The notes: generated by a model from the sequence alone, not told the origin. A DNA stretch of 64,000 nucleotides from Bacillota bacterium (GCA_023381695.1 JAMCQP010000038.1:46199-110198); one strand, 5' to 3'; positions 17,110 through 26,275 are shown, numbered from the stretch's first letter. A program made the numbers and translations.

Positions 17110-17643
17110 ATGAACCAGGAGATCCCGGATGTTACAGAACAGCCGGTGGTATGTTTGTATGCGCCTATTTCTGGAAAGGTGCTTCCCCTTGGGCAGGTGC
17201 CGGATCCGGTCTTTGCCGCCGGGATGGTTGGCGACGGGGCAGCCATTGAACCCGAGGGAGATCTGGTGTTGGCGCCGGTGGATGGTGAAATAGCGGCATT
17301 GTTTCCCACCGGCCACGCCATAGCCCTGCGTACGCCAGGCGGATTTGAGGTGCTGGTCCATATCGGAGTGGACACGGTGAAAAGCGTGGGGCTTTTTCAG
17401 GCTCTGGTCGCCAAGGGAGCCCATGTCCGCCGGGGTGAACCGTTGATTAAAATCGATCTGGAGGGGTTGCGCCGGCAGGCGCCGTCCATGCTCTCGCCGG
17501 TGGTGGTCACCAACCTCCCGCGGGGAGCCAGATTGCGGATTACCGGGGGCCCGAAGGTTAAAGCCGGTAGGGACCCTTTGTTTGAGGTATATATGAGCGG
17601 GGAGTATTGTGGAAAATCTTACAGAGGAACGGAGAGCCGGTGA
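17110..17643 (+). CDS. PTS EIIA, Crr/glucose family
   Basis: 177-residue IIA. The two active-site His residues are visible in TGHAIALRT (His69) and VLVHIGVDTV (His84, phosphoryl acceptor). The N-terminal part has APISGKVLPLGQVPDPVFA, standard for this family. ATG 17110 follows GAGGAGGC. It begins 14 nt after the IIB stop and its 3' end overlaps the following gene by 35 nt if the GTG at 17609 is used. The C-terminal 25 residues (EVYMSGEYCGKSYRGTESR) extend beyond the usual domain. In this lineage such IIA proteins could also serve other EII permeases that lack a IIA. Confidence 0.93.
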   Translation: MNQEIPDVTEQPVVCLYAPISGKVLPLGQVPDPVFAAGMVGDGAAIEPEGDLVLAPVDGEIAALFPTGHAIALRTPGGFEVLVHIGVDTVKSVGLFQALVAKGAHVRRGEPLIKIDLEGLRRQAPSMLSPVVVTNLPRGARLRITGGPKVKAGRDPLFEVYMSGEYCGKSYRGTESR

Positions 17644-18529
17644 GCTTATGAAACGTATTCTGGAAGCCTGTGCCAGTGATTTTCGCCAGATGTCTCCTGC
17701 CGAGCTTTTGCAGGCCATCCGGCTTGGGGAGGGCCGTACCCTGGTGGCGGAGACAGTCTGTATCGCGCCGCCTTTGGTGGACGGGCTGACCAACGCGGAA
17801 CTGGCGGCGGCCTTTGGCGCGGACCTGGTTTTGCTGAACGCCTATGACGTGCAAAATCCCTTGATAACCGGCCTGGTTCCGGCTACCCCCGCCGAGCTCA
17901 AGCGGCTAATCGGCCGGCCGGTGGGGATAAATCTTGAACCTTCGGACAGTCCCTCGGTTACTCCGGGGCGGCGGGCCACGGCGGCCAATGCAGAGGCGGC
18001 TGCCGGGCAGGGAGTTGATTTTGTGGTGATCACCGGCAACCCCAACACCGGAGTAACCAACCAGGCGATTGCCGGGGCGCTGCGGGCCATCAAAAACCGT
18101 GTTGGCGGGCGCCTGTTTCTGGCGGCTGGCAAGATGCACGGCGCCGGGGTGGTGGATGAGCCTGGCGCGCTTTTAGTGGACGAGAAGACGCTGGAGGAAT
18201 TTGTGACGGCGGGGGCGGATGTGATTCTGGTGCCGGCGCCGGGTACCGTGCCGGGGATGACGGTGGAGGTGGCGCGGGCCATGGTGAGCCGGGCGCACCG
18301 GCTTGGAGCCCTGGCGATGACCGCCATTGGCACGTCGCAGGAGGGAGCCGACGAAGGGACTATCCGGCGGATTGCCATCGACAGCAAATCCACCGGCGCG
18401 GATATCCATCACATCGGGGACGCGGGGTTTAGTGGAGTGGCGGTGCCGGAGAATATCCTGGCGTATTCCATCGCGATCAAGGGCCGGCGGCATACCTACC
18501 GGCGGATGGGGCTTTCGCCCCTGCGGTAG
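17609..18529 (+). CDS. TIM-barrel protein of PTS-associated unknown family
   Basis: 306-residue soluble protein. I recognise it as one of the uncharacterised TIM-barrel proteins repeatedly found beside GlcNAc/chitobiose PTS genes (sometimes annotated as DUF7916 or wrongly as haloacid dehalogenase). Conserved-looking barrel blocks: DLVLLNAYDVQNP, VGINLEPSD, DFVVITGNPNTGVTN, LFLAAGKMHGAG, ADVILVPAPGTVPGM and a terminal DIHHIGDAGFSG. The acidic and Gly-rich strand ends suggest a phosphosugar or phosphoenolpyruvate-type site, but no function can be assigned. The GTG at 17609 has GAGCGGGGAG upstream; ATG 17648 is an alternative. It sits between IIA and HPr in one transcript, so a role in handling the imported sugar phosphate is plausible. 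Confidence 0.7.
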   Translation: MENLTEERRAGELMKRILEACASDFRQMSPAELLQAIRLGEGRTLVAETVCIAPPLVDGLTNAELAAAFGADLVLLNAYDVQNPLITGLVPATPAELKRLIGRPVGINLEPSDSPSVTPGRRATAANAEAAAGQGVDFVVITGNPNTGVTNQAIAGALRAIKNRVGGRLFLAAGKMHGAGVVDEPGALLVDEKTLEEFVTAGADVILVPAPGTVPGMTVEVARAMVSRAHRLGALAMTAIGTSQEGADEGTIRRIAIDSKSTGADIHHIGDAGFSGVAVPENILAYSIAIKGRRHTYRRMGLSPLR

Positions 18530-18566
18530 AGCCTTTTCGTGGAAATTCTGGGTGGGAAGTGAGACT

Positions 18567-18833
18567 TTGTACCGTCGCGAGGTTGTCATCAAAAATGAAA
18601 CGGGGCTCCATGCCAGGCCGGCGGCCTATTTTGTGAAAGAGGCCAGCGGGTTTCAGGCGGCAATCTGGGTGGGCAAAAGCGGTCAGAGGGTCGATGCGAA
18701 GAGCATTATCAGCGTGATGAGCCTGGGGGTCGCCAGGGGGGATATGGTGGAAATTTCCGCCGAAGGCGCCGATGCCACGGAAGCTGTAGAGGCCCTGTGC
18801 CGGTTGGTTGAGACGGGCTTCCCGGCTGATTGA
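18567..18833 (+). CDS. ptsH: HPr phosphocarrier protein
   Basis: 88-residue HPr. Starting at TTG 18567 (GGGAAGTGAG upstream) places the catalytic His of TGLHARPAAYF exactly at residue 15 and the regulatory Ser of AKSIISVMSL exactly at residue 46, matching canonical numbering, which is the reason for this start; an in-frame GTG at 18552 is less good. His15 receives phosphate from Enzyme I and passes it to IIA; Ser46 in Firmicutes is the HPr-kinase site used for catabolite repression. It is encoded inside the sugar operon with its own Enzyme I instead of in a separate ptsHI locus. It is not Crh-like since His15 is present. Confidence 0.93.
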   Translation: MYRREVVIKNETGLHARPAAYFVKEASGFQAAIWVGKSGQRVDAKSIISVMSLGVARGDMVEISAEGADATEAVEALCRLVETGFPAD

Positions 18834-18865
18834 GACGACGGTTGCGCAAATGAGGGGGGACACGA

Positions 18866-20611
18866 ATGCTCTTCAAGGGTATTGCCGCCGCCGGGGGGGT
18901 TGCGACTGGCAAGGCGCTGATCTGGGCGGATTCGCGGTTTGTACAGCCACCGGCGCTTTCACCGGAGGATATTCAGGGCGAACTGGACAGGTTTGAGGCG
19001 GCAATCCGGCAAACCCGCCAGCAACTTGAGGCGCTGCACCAAAAATTGGAAAAGGAGGTGGGCCGGAAAGAGGCGGAGGTCTTTACCGCCCACCTGCTGT
19101 TTTTGGAGGATCCAGCCCTGGTGGGTCGTGTCCGTCAGGAGGCGGCCAATCAGCGGAAAAAAATCGAGGCCGTATTGCCCGAGGTAATCCGGGAATTGGC
19201 TGGCAAGCTGGCGGCGGTGAACGATCCTTACCTGCAAGCCCGGGCCGCCGATGTGGAAGATGTGGGCAGGCGGCTCTTGCGGGCGCTTGCCGTGGCTGAC
19301 GGTGCTGTCTTAACCAGCGGGTGGGACGAGCTGGCGTCTTCCGTCGAGCCACGGGTGGTGGTCGCCGGAGATCTGGGGCCTTCCGAGACGGTGGAGATGC
19401 CGCGTGAGAAGGTGCTGGCGTTGGCGACGGCCAGAGGCGGCCCCAACTCACATATGGCGATTCTGGCGCGGGCCATGGGCATTCCCGCCGTGGTCGGAGC
19501 CGGAGAAGAGATCCTGGAGGCGGTCGGCTCCCATGACGAGATCATTGTGGATGGGGATGCCGGCCTGGTCATTGTCCGGCCCGGGGCGGAGGAACTCCGG
19601 GAATATCGCCAAAAAGCACGGGCTGCGGGCGATGCAGCGCACCGCCGGGCGGCGTCCGGGTTGGAAAGGCTTGAAGCGGTGACCCTGGATGGCCGGCGGG
19701 TGGATCTGGCGGTGAATATCGCCGGGGCGTCCGAAGCAAAAGCAGCGGCGGCCAGCGGCGGGGCGGCTGGCGTGGGCCTTTTCCGCACCGAATTTCTGTA
19801 CCTGGGAAAAGAGTCCCCGCCCGGCGAAGAGGAGCAATTTAAGGTGTACCGGCGGGTGGTTGAACTGATGGCCCCTCACCGGGTGATCATCCGGACCCTG
19901 GATGTGGGCGGGGATAAGGCGATTTCATATCTGGGCATCTCTCGCGAGGAGAATCCCTTCCTGGGCTGGCGCGGGATCCGCTTCTGCCTGGAGCAACCGG
20001 CGTTGTTCAAAACGCAGTTACGGGCGATCTTACGGGCCGGCAGCTTCGGCAAGGTGGGGTTGATGTTCCCGATGGTGACCGCCGTGGAGGAGGTACGGCG
20101 GGGCAAAGCCCTGGTGCGCGAGGCGATCACCGAGTTGCGCGCGCAGGATGTACCCTTTGACGAAGAAGTGGAGATCGGGGCGATGGTGGAGACGCCGGCG
20201 GCTGCGGTAATCGCCGATGTGCTGGCCGCGGAAGTGGATTTTTTGAGCATCGGCACCAACGACCTCACCCAGTATGTAACCGCGGCGGATCGAGGCAACG
20301 GCAAGGTCGCCGCCCTGGCCGACCACTTTCACCCGGCGGTGCTGAGGTTGATCCGGGGGGTGGTGGAGGCTGCGCATCGTGCGGGCATCTGGGTTGGGAT
20401 GTGCGGCGAGATGGCCGGGGACGTCATGGCCACCCCTTTATTGCTGGGCCTTGGGCTTGATGAACTGAGCATGGCCTTGCCGGCGGTTTTGCCGGTAAAA
20501 CAGGCCATCCGGGCAACGAATTTCCGCCAGGCTCAGGAGTTGGCCGGGGCCGTGCCGGGGTTGGGCACTGCCGCCGAGGTCCGCCGGCTGCTTGCCGGAA
20601 GACAACATTGA
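18866..20611 (+). CDS. ptsI: PTS Enzyme I (phosphoenolpyruvate-protein phosphotransferase)
   Basis: 581-residue Enzyme I, normal length. The phosphohistidine site is GGPNSHMAILARAMG with His196. C-terminal PEP-binding barrel features are GVGLFRTEFLYLG, RTLDVGGDKA, SIGTNDLTQYVTAADRGN and GMCGEMAGD with the active Cys. ATG 18866 lies 33 nt after ptsH, preceded by GAGGGGG. It starts the phosphorelay PEP-EI-HPr-IIA-IIB-sugar and completes a self-sufficient PTS within 5 kb. An LEHQ-like coiled-coil N-terminal HPr-binding region (QTRQQLEALHQKLEKEVG) is evident. Confidence 0.96.
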   Translation: MLFKGIAAAGGVATGKALIWADSRFVQPPALSPEDIQGELDRFEAAIRQTRQQLEALHQKLEKEVGRKEAEVFTAHLLFLEDPALVGRVRQEAANQRKKIEAVLPEVIRELAGKLAAVNDPYLQARAADVEDVGRRLLRALAVADGAVLTSGWDELASSVEPRVVVAGDLGPSETVEMPREKVLALATARGGPNSHMAILARAMGIPAVVGAGEEILEAVGSHDEIIVDGDAGLVIVRPGAEELREYRQKARAAGDAAHRRAASGLERLEAVTLDGRRVDLAVNIAGASEAKAAAASGGAAGVGLFRTEFLYLGKESPPGEEEQFKVYRRVVELMAPHRVIIRTLDVGGDKAISYLGISREENPFLGWRGIRFCLEQPALFKTQLRAILRAGSFGKVGLMFPMVTAVEEVRRGKALVREAITELRAQDVPFDEEVEIGAMVETPAAAVIADVLAAEVDFLSIGTNDLTQYVTAADRGNGKVAALADHFHPAVLRLIRGVVEAAHRAGIWVGMCGEMAGDVMATPLLLGLGLDELSMALPAVLPVKQAIRATNFRQAQELAGAVPGLGTAAEVRRLLAGRQH

Positions 20612-20664
20612 CTGTCGATGGGCTGCTCAATCGGTGGTTCGGTTTGTGAAGGAGCAAGGTGGCC

Positions 20665-21030
20665 ATGCAAAAAGCTCTTGAGGTCCGTAGGCGCCAGAGG
20701 GAGGAATATATCGGCACAGCTCGATCATATGCGCTGGAGTTACAAAAGCGGGTAGGATCTTTAAGCGCGGTGCTGATCGGTTCGGTGGCCAGAGGGGATT
20801 TCAACCTGTGGAGCGATCTGGATGTGGTAGTTATCTCGGACAATATGCCTGCAGAACCCCTGAAACGCTCTGAGTTGCTATATAGTGTTGCCAAGCCCCT
20901 GGTTGAGCCTAAAGGGTACACCCGTGACGAATTCAAAAAGCTGCTCGGGAAGAAAAACCCTTCGGCTGTCGCTGTGGCAAAGGAAGGTGTGGTTCTTCTC
21001 GATGACGGTTTTCTGAAAAATACCCTGTAG
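20665..21030 (+). CDS. MNT-type nucleotidyltransferase-domain protein
   Basis: 121-residue protein with the minimal nucleotidyltransferase signature GSVARGDFNLWSDLDVVVIS (GSxxxG...SDxDxxV), in which the two Asp residues would bind metal. Proteins of this type occur as MNT antitoxins that adenylylate a HEPN toxin, or as stand-alone enzymes; no HEPN gene is adjacent, so a toxin-antitoxin role is unsupported here. ATG 20665 has AAGGAGC ten bases upstream; GTG 20659 is an alternative. It lies downstream of ptsI with a short gap and converges on the JAMM gene. Confidence 0.75.
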   Translation: MQKALEVRRRQREEYIGTARSYALELQKRVGSLSAVLIGSVARGDFNLWSDLDVVVISDNMPAEPLKRSELLYSVAKPLVEPKGYTRDEFKKLLGKKNPSAVAVAKEGVVLLDDGFLKNTL

Positions 21031-21053
21031 GAAGGCTCAAGGCTCTTCTTCCG

Positions 21054-21671
21054 TCACCTTCTTACCACCCTGGCGATCTCCTCTCCCACCATGGCCAGCC
21101 CGGGCTGGACGATAAAATCCAGATTGTCGAGGGCTCCCGCCAGCCCCTTTTGTTCCGGCTTGATCTGGCCGGATTCACGCATGCTGGCGTAGCCGTGGTG
21201 TGCGGTGACCGCCATCAAATCCAGGGTAATCCCCAGCCGGGCGACCTTATGCGCCCAAAACGAGCCAAGTTCGATGTCGGCGTCGCTCAGCCAGTTTGCG
21301 CCGTTGGGATGGTTGTGAACCATATAGATCTTTTGCGTGCCGGCTGGCGTGAAGTTGCCGAAAGCCACTTCCCACGGGATATAATAGATCCCGTCCCGGA
21401 AATTTTGAGTCACGCTGGCAACCTTCAGCACCGCTCCCGTGGCGTCCACGAAGAGCACGCGGGCTTCCTCGTGATCGAGGGGGGCGATTTGACTGCAGGT
21501 ATATAAAAAGGCATCCTTTGCCGATAGGACGGTTTGGCGTCCACCCTGCCCTCTCTGGGCGCTGGAAACGGTTGCCTGGCTCCCGGGCGCCTGGCCGGCC
21601 GACGCGATTGTAGGAGCCGGGATGGCGACGATGAGAATCAGCAGGATGCCCATCCCAAAAGCTTGCTTCAT
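21054..21671 (-). CDS. Exported JAMM/RadC-like metalloprotease-domain protein
   Basis: 205-residue protein with an N-terminal signal peptide or anchor (MKQAFGMGILLILIVAIPAP...SAGQA) followed by a JAB/MPN domain. The zinc motif H-x-H-x(7)-S-x(2)-D is complete: HNHPNGANWLSDADIELG. Strand-like segments before it (ARVLFVDATGAVLKVASV) fit the RadC/JAMM fold. Such domains are isopeptidase-like; the substrate here is unknown and export of a JAMM domain is uncommon. Start is placed at ATG 21671; GTG 21680 is possible. The same frame stays open far upstream through tex (to 23345) as an antisense shadow, so the protein is much shorter than its open frame. Confidence 0.75.
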   Translation of the reverse strand: MKQAFGMGILLILIVAIPAPTIASAGQAPGSQATVSSAQRGQGGRQTVLSAKDAFLYTCSQIAPLDHEEARVLFVDATGAVLKVASVTQNFRDGIYYIPWEVAFGNFTPAGTQKIYMVHNHPNGANWLSDADIELGSFWAHKVARLGITLDLMAVTAHHGYASMRESGQIKPEQKGLAGALDNLDFIVQPGLAMVGEEIARVVRR

Positions 21672-21953
21672 TGCCTTCACGTACTCCCGTACTCGTGTTA
21701 AGTTAACATAATGTTTTCGGCGTGTCCCGGCCGATCCCCTCCCGTTAATTCCTGCCAGTGGAGGATGTAATGCGGAGAAATAGGAAGCGGAGGATGCGAG
21801 AGGAAAAGTATTGAAGGAATGGCGTTTTGGGGGGAGAATAGATAGACGGATGTCCCTGTCCGGCCAAGATGCAGAAAAGATGCAGAAAGATGCAGAAATA
21901 TAGCAGACGGAAGAAGAGGACAAAATCAACAATTTCATGGAGGGCAAGGAACT

Positions 21954-24323
21954 TTGGCGAAATTGGACGTTGTTCAGGTGATCACGCGCGAGTTGGGACT
22001 GAGGCGGAGCCAGGTGGAGAACACGGTGAAACTGCTCGACGACGAGAACACCGTGCCATTCATCGCCCGGTACCGCAAGGAGATGACCGGCGAGCTGGAT
22101 GAGGAGGCCATCCGCAATATCGAGGAACGCCTGGCCTATCTGCGCAACCTGGAGGCCCGCAAGGAGGAGGTCGTCCGGCTCATCGGCGAACAGGGGAAGC
22201 TCACCCCGGAGCTTCAGGAAGCGATCGAGGCGGCGGTCAAGCTCCAGGAGGTGGAGGACCTCTACCGCCCGTACAGGCAGAAACGGCGCACCAGGGCCAC
22301 CATTGCCAGGGAGAAGGGGCTGGATCCCCTGGCGCAGCTCATCATGGCGCAGGAGATGGAATCCGGTTCCGTGGAGGAACAGGCGGCGGCCTATATCAAC
22401 GCCGAACTTGGCGTGGAATCGGCGGAGCAGGCCCTGGCGGGCGCGCGGGATATCATCGCCGAGGCAATTTCGGACGACGCGAAGATCCGGCAGGCGGTGC
22501 GGGATTTCACCTTCAAAGAGGGGGTGATGACCTCCCGGACCGAAGATCCCGCAAAGGTCAGCGAGTATCAGATGTACTACGAGTTCTCGGAGCCGGTCGC
22601 GAAGATCCCGCCGCACCGGGTGCTGGCCCTGAATCGCGGCGAGTCGGATGAGATCCTCAAGGTAAGCATCGAGGCGCCCGTCGACACGGTATTGTCGCTG
22701 GTGCGCAACATGGTGATTACCAACCCCCGTTCCATTTTCAAGGCGGCGCTGGAGGAGACCTGCGAGGATGCTTACCGGCGGCTGATCGCCCCCTCCATCG
22801 AACGCGAGGTGCGGGCCGGCCTGACCGAAACCGCCGAGAAGCATGCGATTGGCGTCTTTTCCATCAACCTGCGCAACCTGATCTTGCAGGCGCCCGTGCG
22901 CGGGAAGGTGGTTCTGGGGATCGACCCCGGCTTCCGCACAGGGTCCAAGGTGGCGGTGGTGAACAGGCTGGGCGATCTCCTGGCCACGGCCACCATCTAC
23001 CCGCACCCGCCCCAGAAGGAGTACGATCAGGCCAAGGCGGTACTCCTGGATCTCATAAGAAGGCATGAGGTGGAGATCATCACCATCGGCAACGGCACTG
23101 CTTCCCGGGAGACGGAGCTTCTGGTGGCGGACCTGATCCGGGAGGCGCCGCGGGAAGTGGCTTACATCATCGTGAGCGAGGCGGGCGCTTCGGTCTACTC
23201 GGCGTCGAAGCTGGCCAGGGAGGAGTTCCCCGATCTGGATGTTTCCATCCGGGGCGCGGTCTCCATCGCCAGGCGGCTGCAAGACCCCATGGCGGAACTG
23301 GTCAAGATCGATCCGAAGTCCATCGGGGTTGGGCTTTACCAGCATGATGTGAACCAGACCCAGCTTGACGAATCACTGGGCGACGTGGTGGAATCCTGCG
23401 TGAACTACGTGGGGGTGGAGCTGAACAGCGCGTCGCCGGCGCTCTTGCAGTATGTGTCGGGGATCTCCTCGGCGGTGGCGAAGAATATTATCAAACACCG
23501 CCAGGGAAACGGGGCTTTCCGCTCCCGACGCCAGTTGATGAAGGTCTCGCGGCTGGGGGAGCAGACTTTTACCCAGTGCGCGGGGTTTCTGCGGATTTCC
23601 GAAGGGGATAACCCGCTGGACAACACGCCGGTCCACCCGGAATCCTACGAGGTGGCGGAGAAGATTCTGGCGCTGGTCGGTTACGATCTGGAGAGTTTGC
23701 GGGATCGTGATCCGGAGCAGACCGCCCGGCGGCGCAAGGCGCTCCAGGGGCTCAAGATGGAGGAGACCGCCGCGAAGGTGGGGGCCGGGGTGCCCACCGT
23801 GAGGGACATCATCGAGGCCTTGCAAAAACCCGGCCGCGACCCCAGGGATCAGCTTAATAAACCCCTCCTGCGGACCGATGTTCTGACCATGGAGGATCTC
23901 CAGGTGGGGATGGAACTGGACGGGACCGTGCGGAACGTGGTGGACTTCGGCGTCTTTGTGGACATCGGGGTGAAGGAGGACGGTCTGGTGCATATCTCCG
24001 AGCTGAGCGACCGGTTCGTGAAGGAGCCCACCGAGGTGGCGGCGGTGGGGGATATCGTCAAGGTCAGGGTCAAGAGCATCGATCTGGAGCGCGGGCGAAT
24101 CGGCCTGACCATGCGCCTGGAGAAGCCGGCGAAGCCCGCCGGGACAGCCCCAAAATCGGCTTCCGCGCCAGTTTCCGGTTCGCCGGGGGCGGGTTCCCGA
24201 TCCCCCGGCTCAGGGCAACGGAGACAGTCCGAACCCAGTCTGGAAGATAGATTGGTAAAACTTAGAGAGCACTTTAACCAGGCCGGAGGTGCCGGATCGG
24301 CGTCGAAGCCCATCAAAAAGTGA
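21954..24323 (+). CDS. tex: Tex-family S1 RNA-binding transcription accessory protein
   Basis: 789-residue Tex protein, standard length. N-terminal helical domain from VVQVITRELGLRRSQVENTV and IARYRKEMTGELDEEAIRNIEERL, a YqgF-like domain (VVLGIDPGFRTGSKVAVV), helix-hairpin-helix segments (SPALLQYVSGISSAVAKNIIKHR) and a C-terminal S1 domain (about 645-720: GMELDGTVRNVVDFGVFVDI). A low-complexity Pro/Ser tail follows. TTG 21954 is preceded by GGAGGGCAAGG. Tex binds nucleic acid and affects transcription and stress tolerance in several bacteria. Its stop overlaps a possible GTG start of the next gene. Confidence 0.96.
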   Translation: MAKLDVVQVITRELGLRRSQVENTVKLLDDENTVPFIARYRKEMTGELDEEAIRNIEERLAYLRNLEARKEEVVRLIGEQGKLTPELQEAIEAAVKLQEVEDLYRPYRQKRRTRATIAREKGLDPLAQLIMAQEMESGSVEEQAAAYINAELGVESAEQALAGARDIIAEAISDDAKIRQAVRDFTFKEGVMTSRTEDPAKVSEYQMYYEFSEPVAKIPPHRVLALNRGESDEILKVSIEAPVDTVLSLVRNMVITNPRSIFKAALEETCEDAYRRLIAPSIEREVRAGLTETAEKHAIGVFSINLRNLILQAPVRGKVVLGIDPGFRTGSKVAVVNRLGDLLATATIYPHPPQKEYDQAKAVLLDLIRRHEVEIITIGNGTASRETELLVADLIREAPREVAYIIVSEAGASVYSASKLAREEFPDLDVSIRGAVSIARRLQDPMAELVKIDPKSIGVGLYQHDVNQTQLDESLGDVVESCVNYVGVELNSASPALLQYVSGISSAVAKNIIKHRQGNGAFRSRRQLMKVSRLGEQTFTQCAGFLRISEGDNPLDNTPVHPESYEVAEKILALVGYDLESLRDRDPEQTARRRKALQGLKMEETAAKVGAGVPTVRDIIEALQKPGRDPRDQLNKPLLRTDVLTMEDLQVGMELDGTVRNVVDFGVFVDIGVKEDGLVHISELSDRFVKEPTEVAAVGDIVKVRVKSIDLERGRIGLTMRLEKPAKPAGTAPKSASAPVSGSPGAGSRSPGSGQRRQSEPSLEDRLVKLREHFNQAGGAGSASKPIKK

Positions 24324-24376
24324 AATACTTTCCTGAAATACCAACTCGAAGCAACTCAGGGGTGGACAAATCGAGA

Positions 24377-26212
24377 ATGCGATTTAAACGATGGATGATG
24401 ATGGTGATGGCTGCCGGGGTTCTCCTGGGCGGCGTTTTTGCAAACCATGACCAGGCCTTTGCCCAGCCGCCGGTTCTCCGTCTGGTCTATCCCCCGGCGG
24501 ACGGCCAGGTGGTCGACTCCCAGACCTTCTACGTCCTGGGCTCCACGACTCCCGACGCAACTCTCAAGGTAAATGGGGCTCCCGTGGAGTTGGAGCCCAA
24601 CGGGGCCTTTTTGACCATGGTGACCGTTCCCGCCGGCGCCAGCATGTTGACGTTGGAAGCCTCAAAAGGCGGGGAAACCACCAGGGTGACCCGCTCGGTG
24701 GTCTTTCCCGCCCCCTGGACCACTTCTCCCGTCTCGCCGGCCACCATCGAGAAGGGGCGGCTGCGCCCGGCCCGGGAACAGGTGCTCCAGCCGGGAGACG
24801 TTCTCAGGGTGTTCATGAAGGGAAGCCCGGGCGGCAAGGCGACCTTCAGCATCGGCAATTTCAAGGTCAGCCTTCCCATGGTGGAATCCACGGAGTATGT
24901 GGAAAGGGATTCGGGAGAAGCTCTCTTCGGCGATGGCACAAAGGCCACGCTGATCCGGGACGTGAAGGGCCTGTACAGCGGCACCTACGTGGTGCAGCCG
25001 GGCGATAAGATCGATTCGGCGATCATCGGATTTAAGCTGGTGATGCCCAACGGCGAGATAGCCACCGCTGTCGCTCCGGGCCGGGTGACCTTTGAATCGG
25101 GGGCCATCCCCCGCATCGCGGAATTTGTGGAGGAGCCGGGGATCATCCGGACCGGCCCCAACACCAGCCGCACCATGCACCTTCCGAAAGGGGTAAGGCT
25201 GTGGGTGGTCGGCCAGGATGGGGATTTCTTCAAGGTTCGTCTGGCGGAGGGAGTCACCGGCTGGGCGGCCGTAAAACAGTTGAAGGTGCTCCCGCCCGGC
25301 GCCCCGGTGCCTTTCAGCACCGTCTCCTCTTTCCGGACGATCGCCATGCCGGATCGGACCCAGATCCGCCTGTATCTGTCCGAGCGGTTGCCTTTCCGCG
25401 TGGAGCAATCCGATAATCCGAACCGGCTCACTCTGACGGTTTACGGCGCCACGGCGGCGACCGAGTCGATCCTGTACGACCCGGCGGACAAGTTGATCCG
25501 GGAGATCCGGTGGTCGCAGCCCGCCGCCGGTGCCTATCAGCTGCGGATTGATCTGAACGTCAAGCAGCAATGGGGCTTTGACTGTTACTACGACAAGACC
25601 GAACTCGTTCTGGAGGTCAAGAAACCGCCGGCCCGCCACAGCATGGGCGGGCCGCTGGCCGGTCGGACCATTGTGGTCGACGCCGGCCACGGCGGCACGG
25701 AAAACGGGGCAATCGGGGCCACGCTGCTCATGGAAAAAGAGGTGAACCTGCGGATCGCGCTGGAACTGAGGGAATTTCTGGAGAAGGCCGGCGCCAGGGT
25801 GGTGATGACCAGGGTCAACGACGCCACCCTGGAACTCCCGGACCGGGTCAAGATTGCCGTGGAAAACCGGGGGGATCTCCTGGTCAGCATTCACAACAAC
25901 GCCCTATCGGACGGGTTCAATCCCTGGGAGGTCCACGGCACGAGCACATACTATTATCACCCTCAGAGCCTTCCCCTGGCCCGGGCGCTCCAGCGCTCCC
26001 TGGTGGAGGCTCTTAAATTGCCGGACTACGCGGTCTTCTACCGCAATCTGGCCATGACCCGGATTACCTGGATGCCCGCGGTTCTCATCGAGGTGGCCTT
26101 CATGATCAACCCAAAGGAAGAGGCGCTTCTGGCCCAGCCGGAGTTTCAGCGCAAGGCCGCCGTGGCCATCGTGAAGGGGATCGAGGACTTCTTCGACAGC
26201 GCGGCGGATTAA
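24377..26212 (+). CDS. Secreted N-acetylmuramoyl-L-alanine amidase with SH3 and AMIN-like modules
   Basis: 611-residue exported peptidoglycan amidase. Signal peptide MRFKRWMMMVMAAGVLLGGVFA; an Ig-like N-terminal module (LVYPPADGQVVDSQTFYVLG); an SH3-type domain (RTGPNTSRTMHLPKG..., about 270-320); an AMIN-like beta module (IRLYLSERLPFRVEQS); and C-terminal Amidase_3 with VDAGHGGTENGAIG, VSIHNNALSDGF and LIEVAFMINPKEEALL containing the Zn ligands and Glu. The GTG at 24320 overlaps the tex stop and would add 19 residues before the signal peptide; ATG 24377 is preferred for the signal sequence. An intrinsic terminator follows. Confidence 0.92.
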   Translation: MRFKRWMMMVMAAGVLLGGVFANHDQAFAQPPVLRLVYPPADGQVVDSQTFYVLGSTTPDATLKVNGAPVELEPNGAFLTMVTVPAGASMLTLEASKGGETTRVTRSVVFPAPWTTSPVSPATIEKGRLRPAREQVLQPGDVLRVFMKGSPGGKATFSIGNFKVSLPMVESTEYVERDSGEALFGDGTKATLIRDVKGLYSGTYVVQPGDKIDSAIIGFKLVMPNGEIATAVAPGRVTFESGAIPRIAEFVEEPGIIRTGPNTSRTMHLPKGVRLWVVGQDGDFFKVRLAEGVTGWAAVKQLKVLPPGAPVPFSTVSSFRTIAMPDRTQIRLYLSERLPFRVEQSDNPNRLTLTVYGATAATESILYDPADKLIREIRWSQPAAGAYQLRIDLNVKQQWGFDCYYDKTELVLEVKKPPARHSMGGPLAGRTIVVDAGHGGTENGAIGATLLMEKEVNLRIALELREFLEKAGARVVMTRVNDATLELPDRVKIAVENRGDLLVSIHNNALSDGFNPWEVHGTSTYYYHPQSLPLARALQRSLVEALKLPDYAVFYRNLAMTRITWMPAVLIEVAFMINPKEEALLAQPEFQRKAAVAIVKGIEDFFDSAAD

Positions 26213-26246
26213 TTCATCCTGAGCGGGGAGGAACCATTCACCCTGC

Positions 26247-26275
26247 AGCCAGCATAAAAAACGCTGGCTTTTTTT
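26247..26275 (+). terminator. Intrinsic terminator after amidase gene
   Basis: AGCCAGC/GCTGGCT 7-bp stem, 9-nt A-rich loop and seven T residues. Confidence 0.9.

Noticed and set aside
20665..21671. MNT nucleotidyltransferase as half of a HEPN/MNT toxin-antitoxin pair
   Set aside because: The neighbour is a JAMM-domain exported protein and no HEPN-type helical gene is adjacent.
21672..23345. Long minus-strand frame continuing upstream of the JAMM gene
   Set aside because: It is antisense to tex, gives Arg/His/Gly-rich sequence without domain features, and the real gene has a signal peptide starting at 21671.
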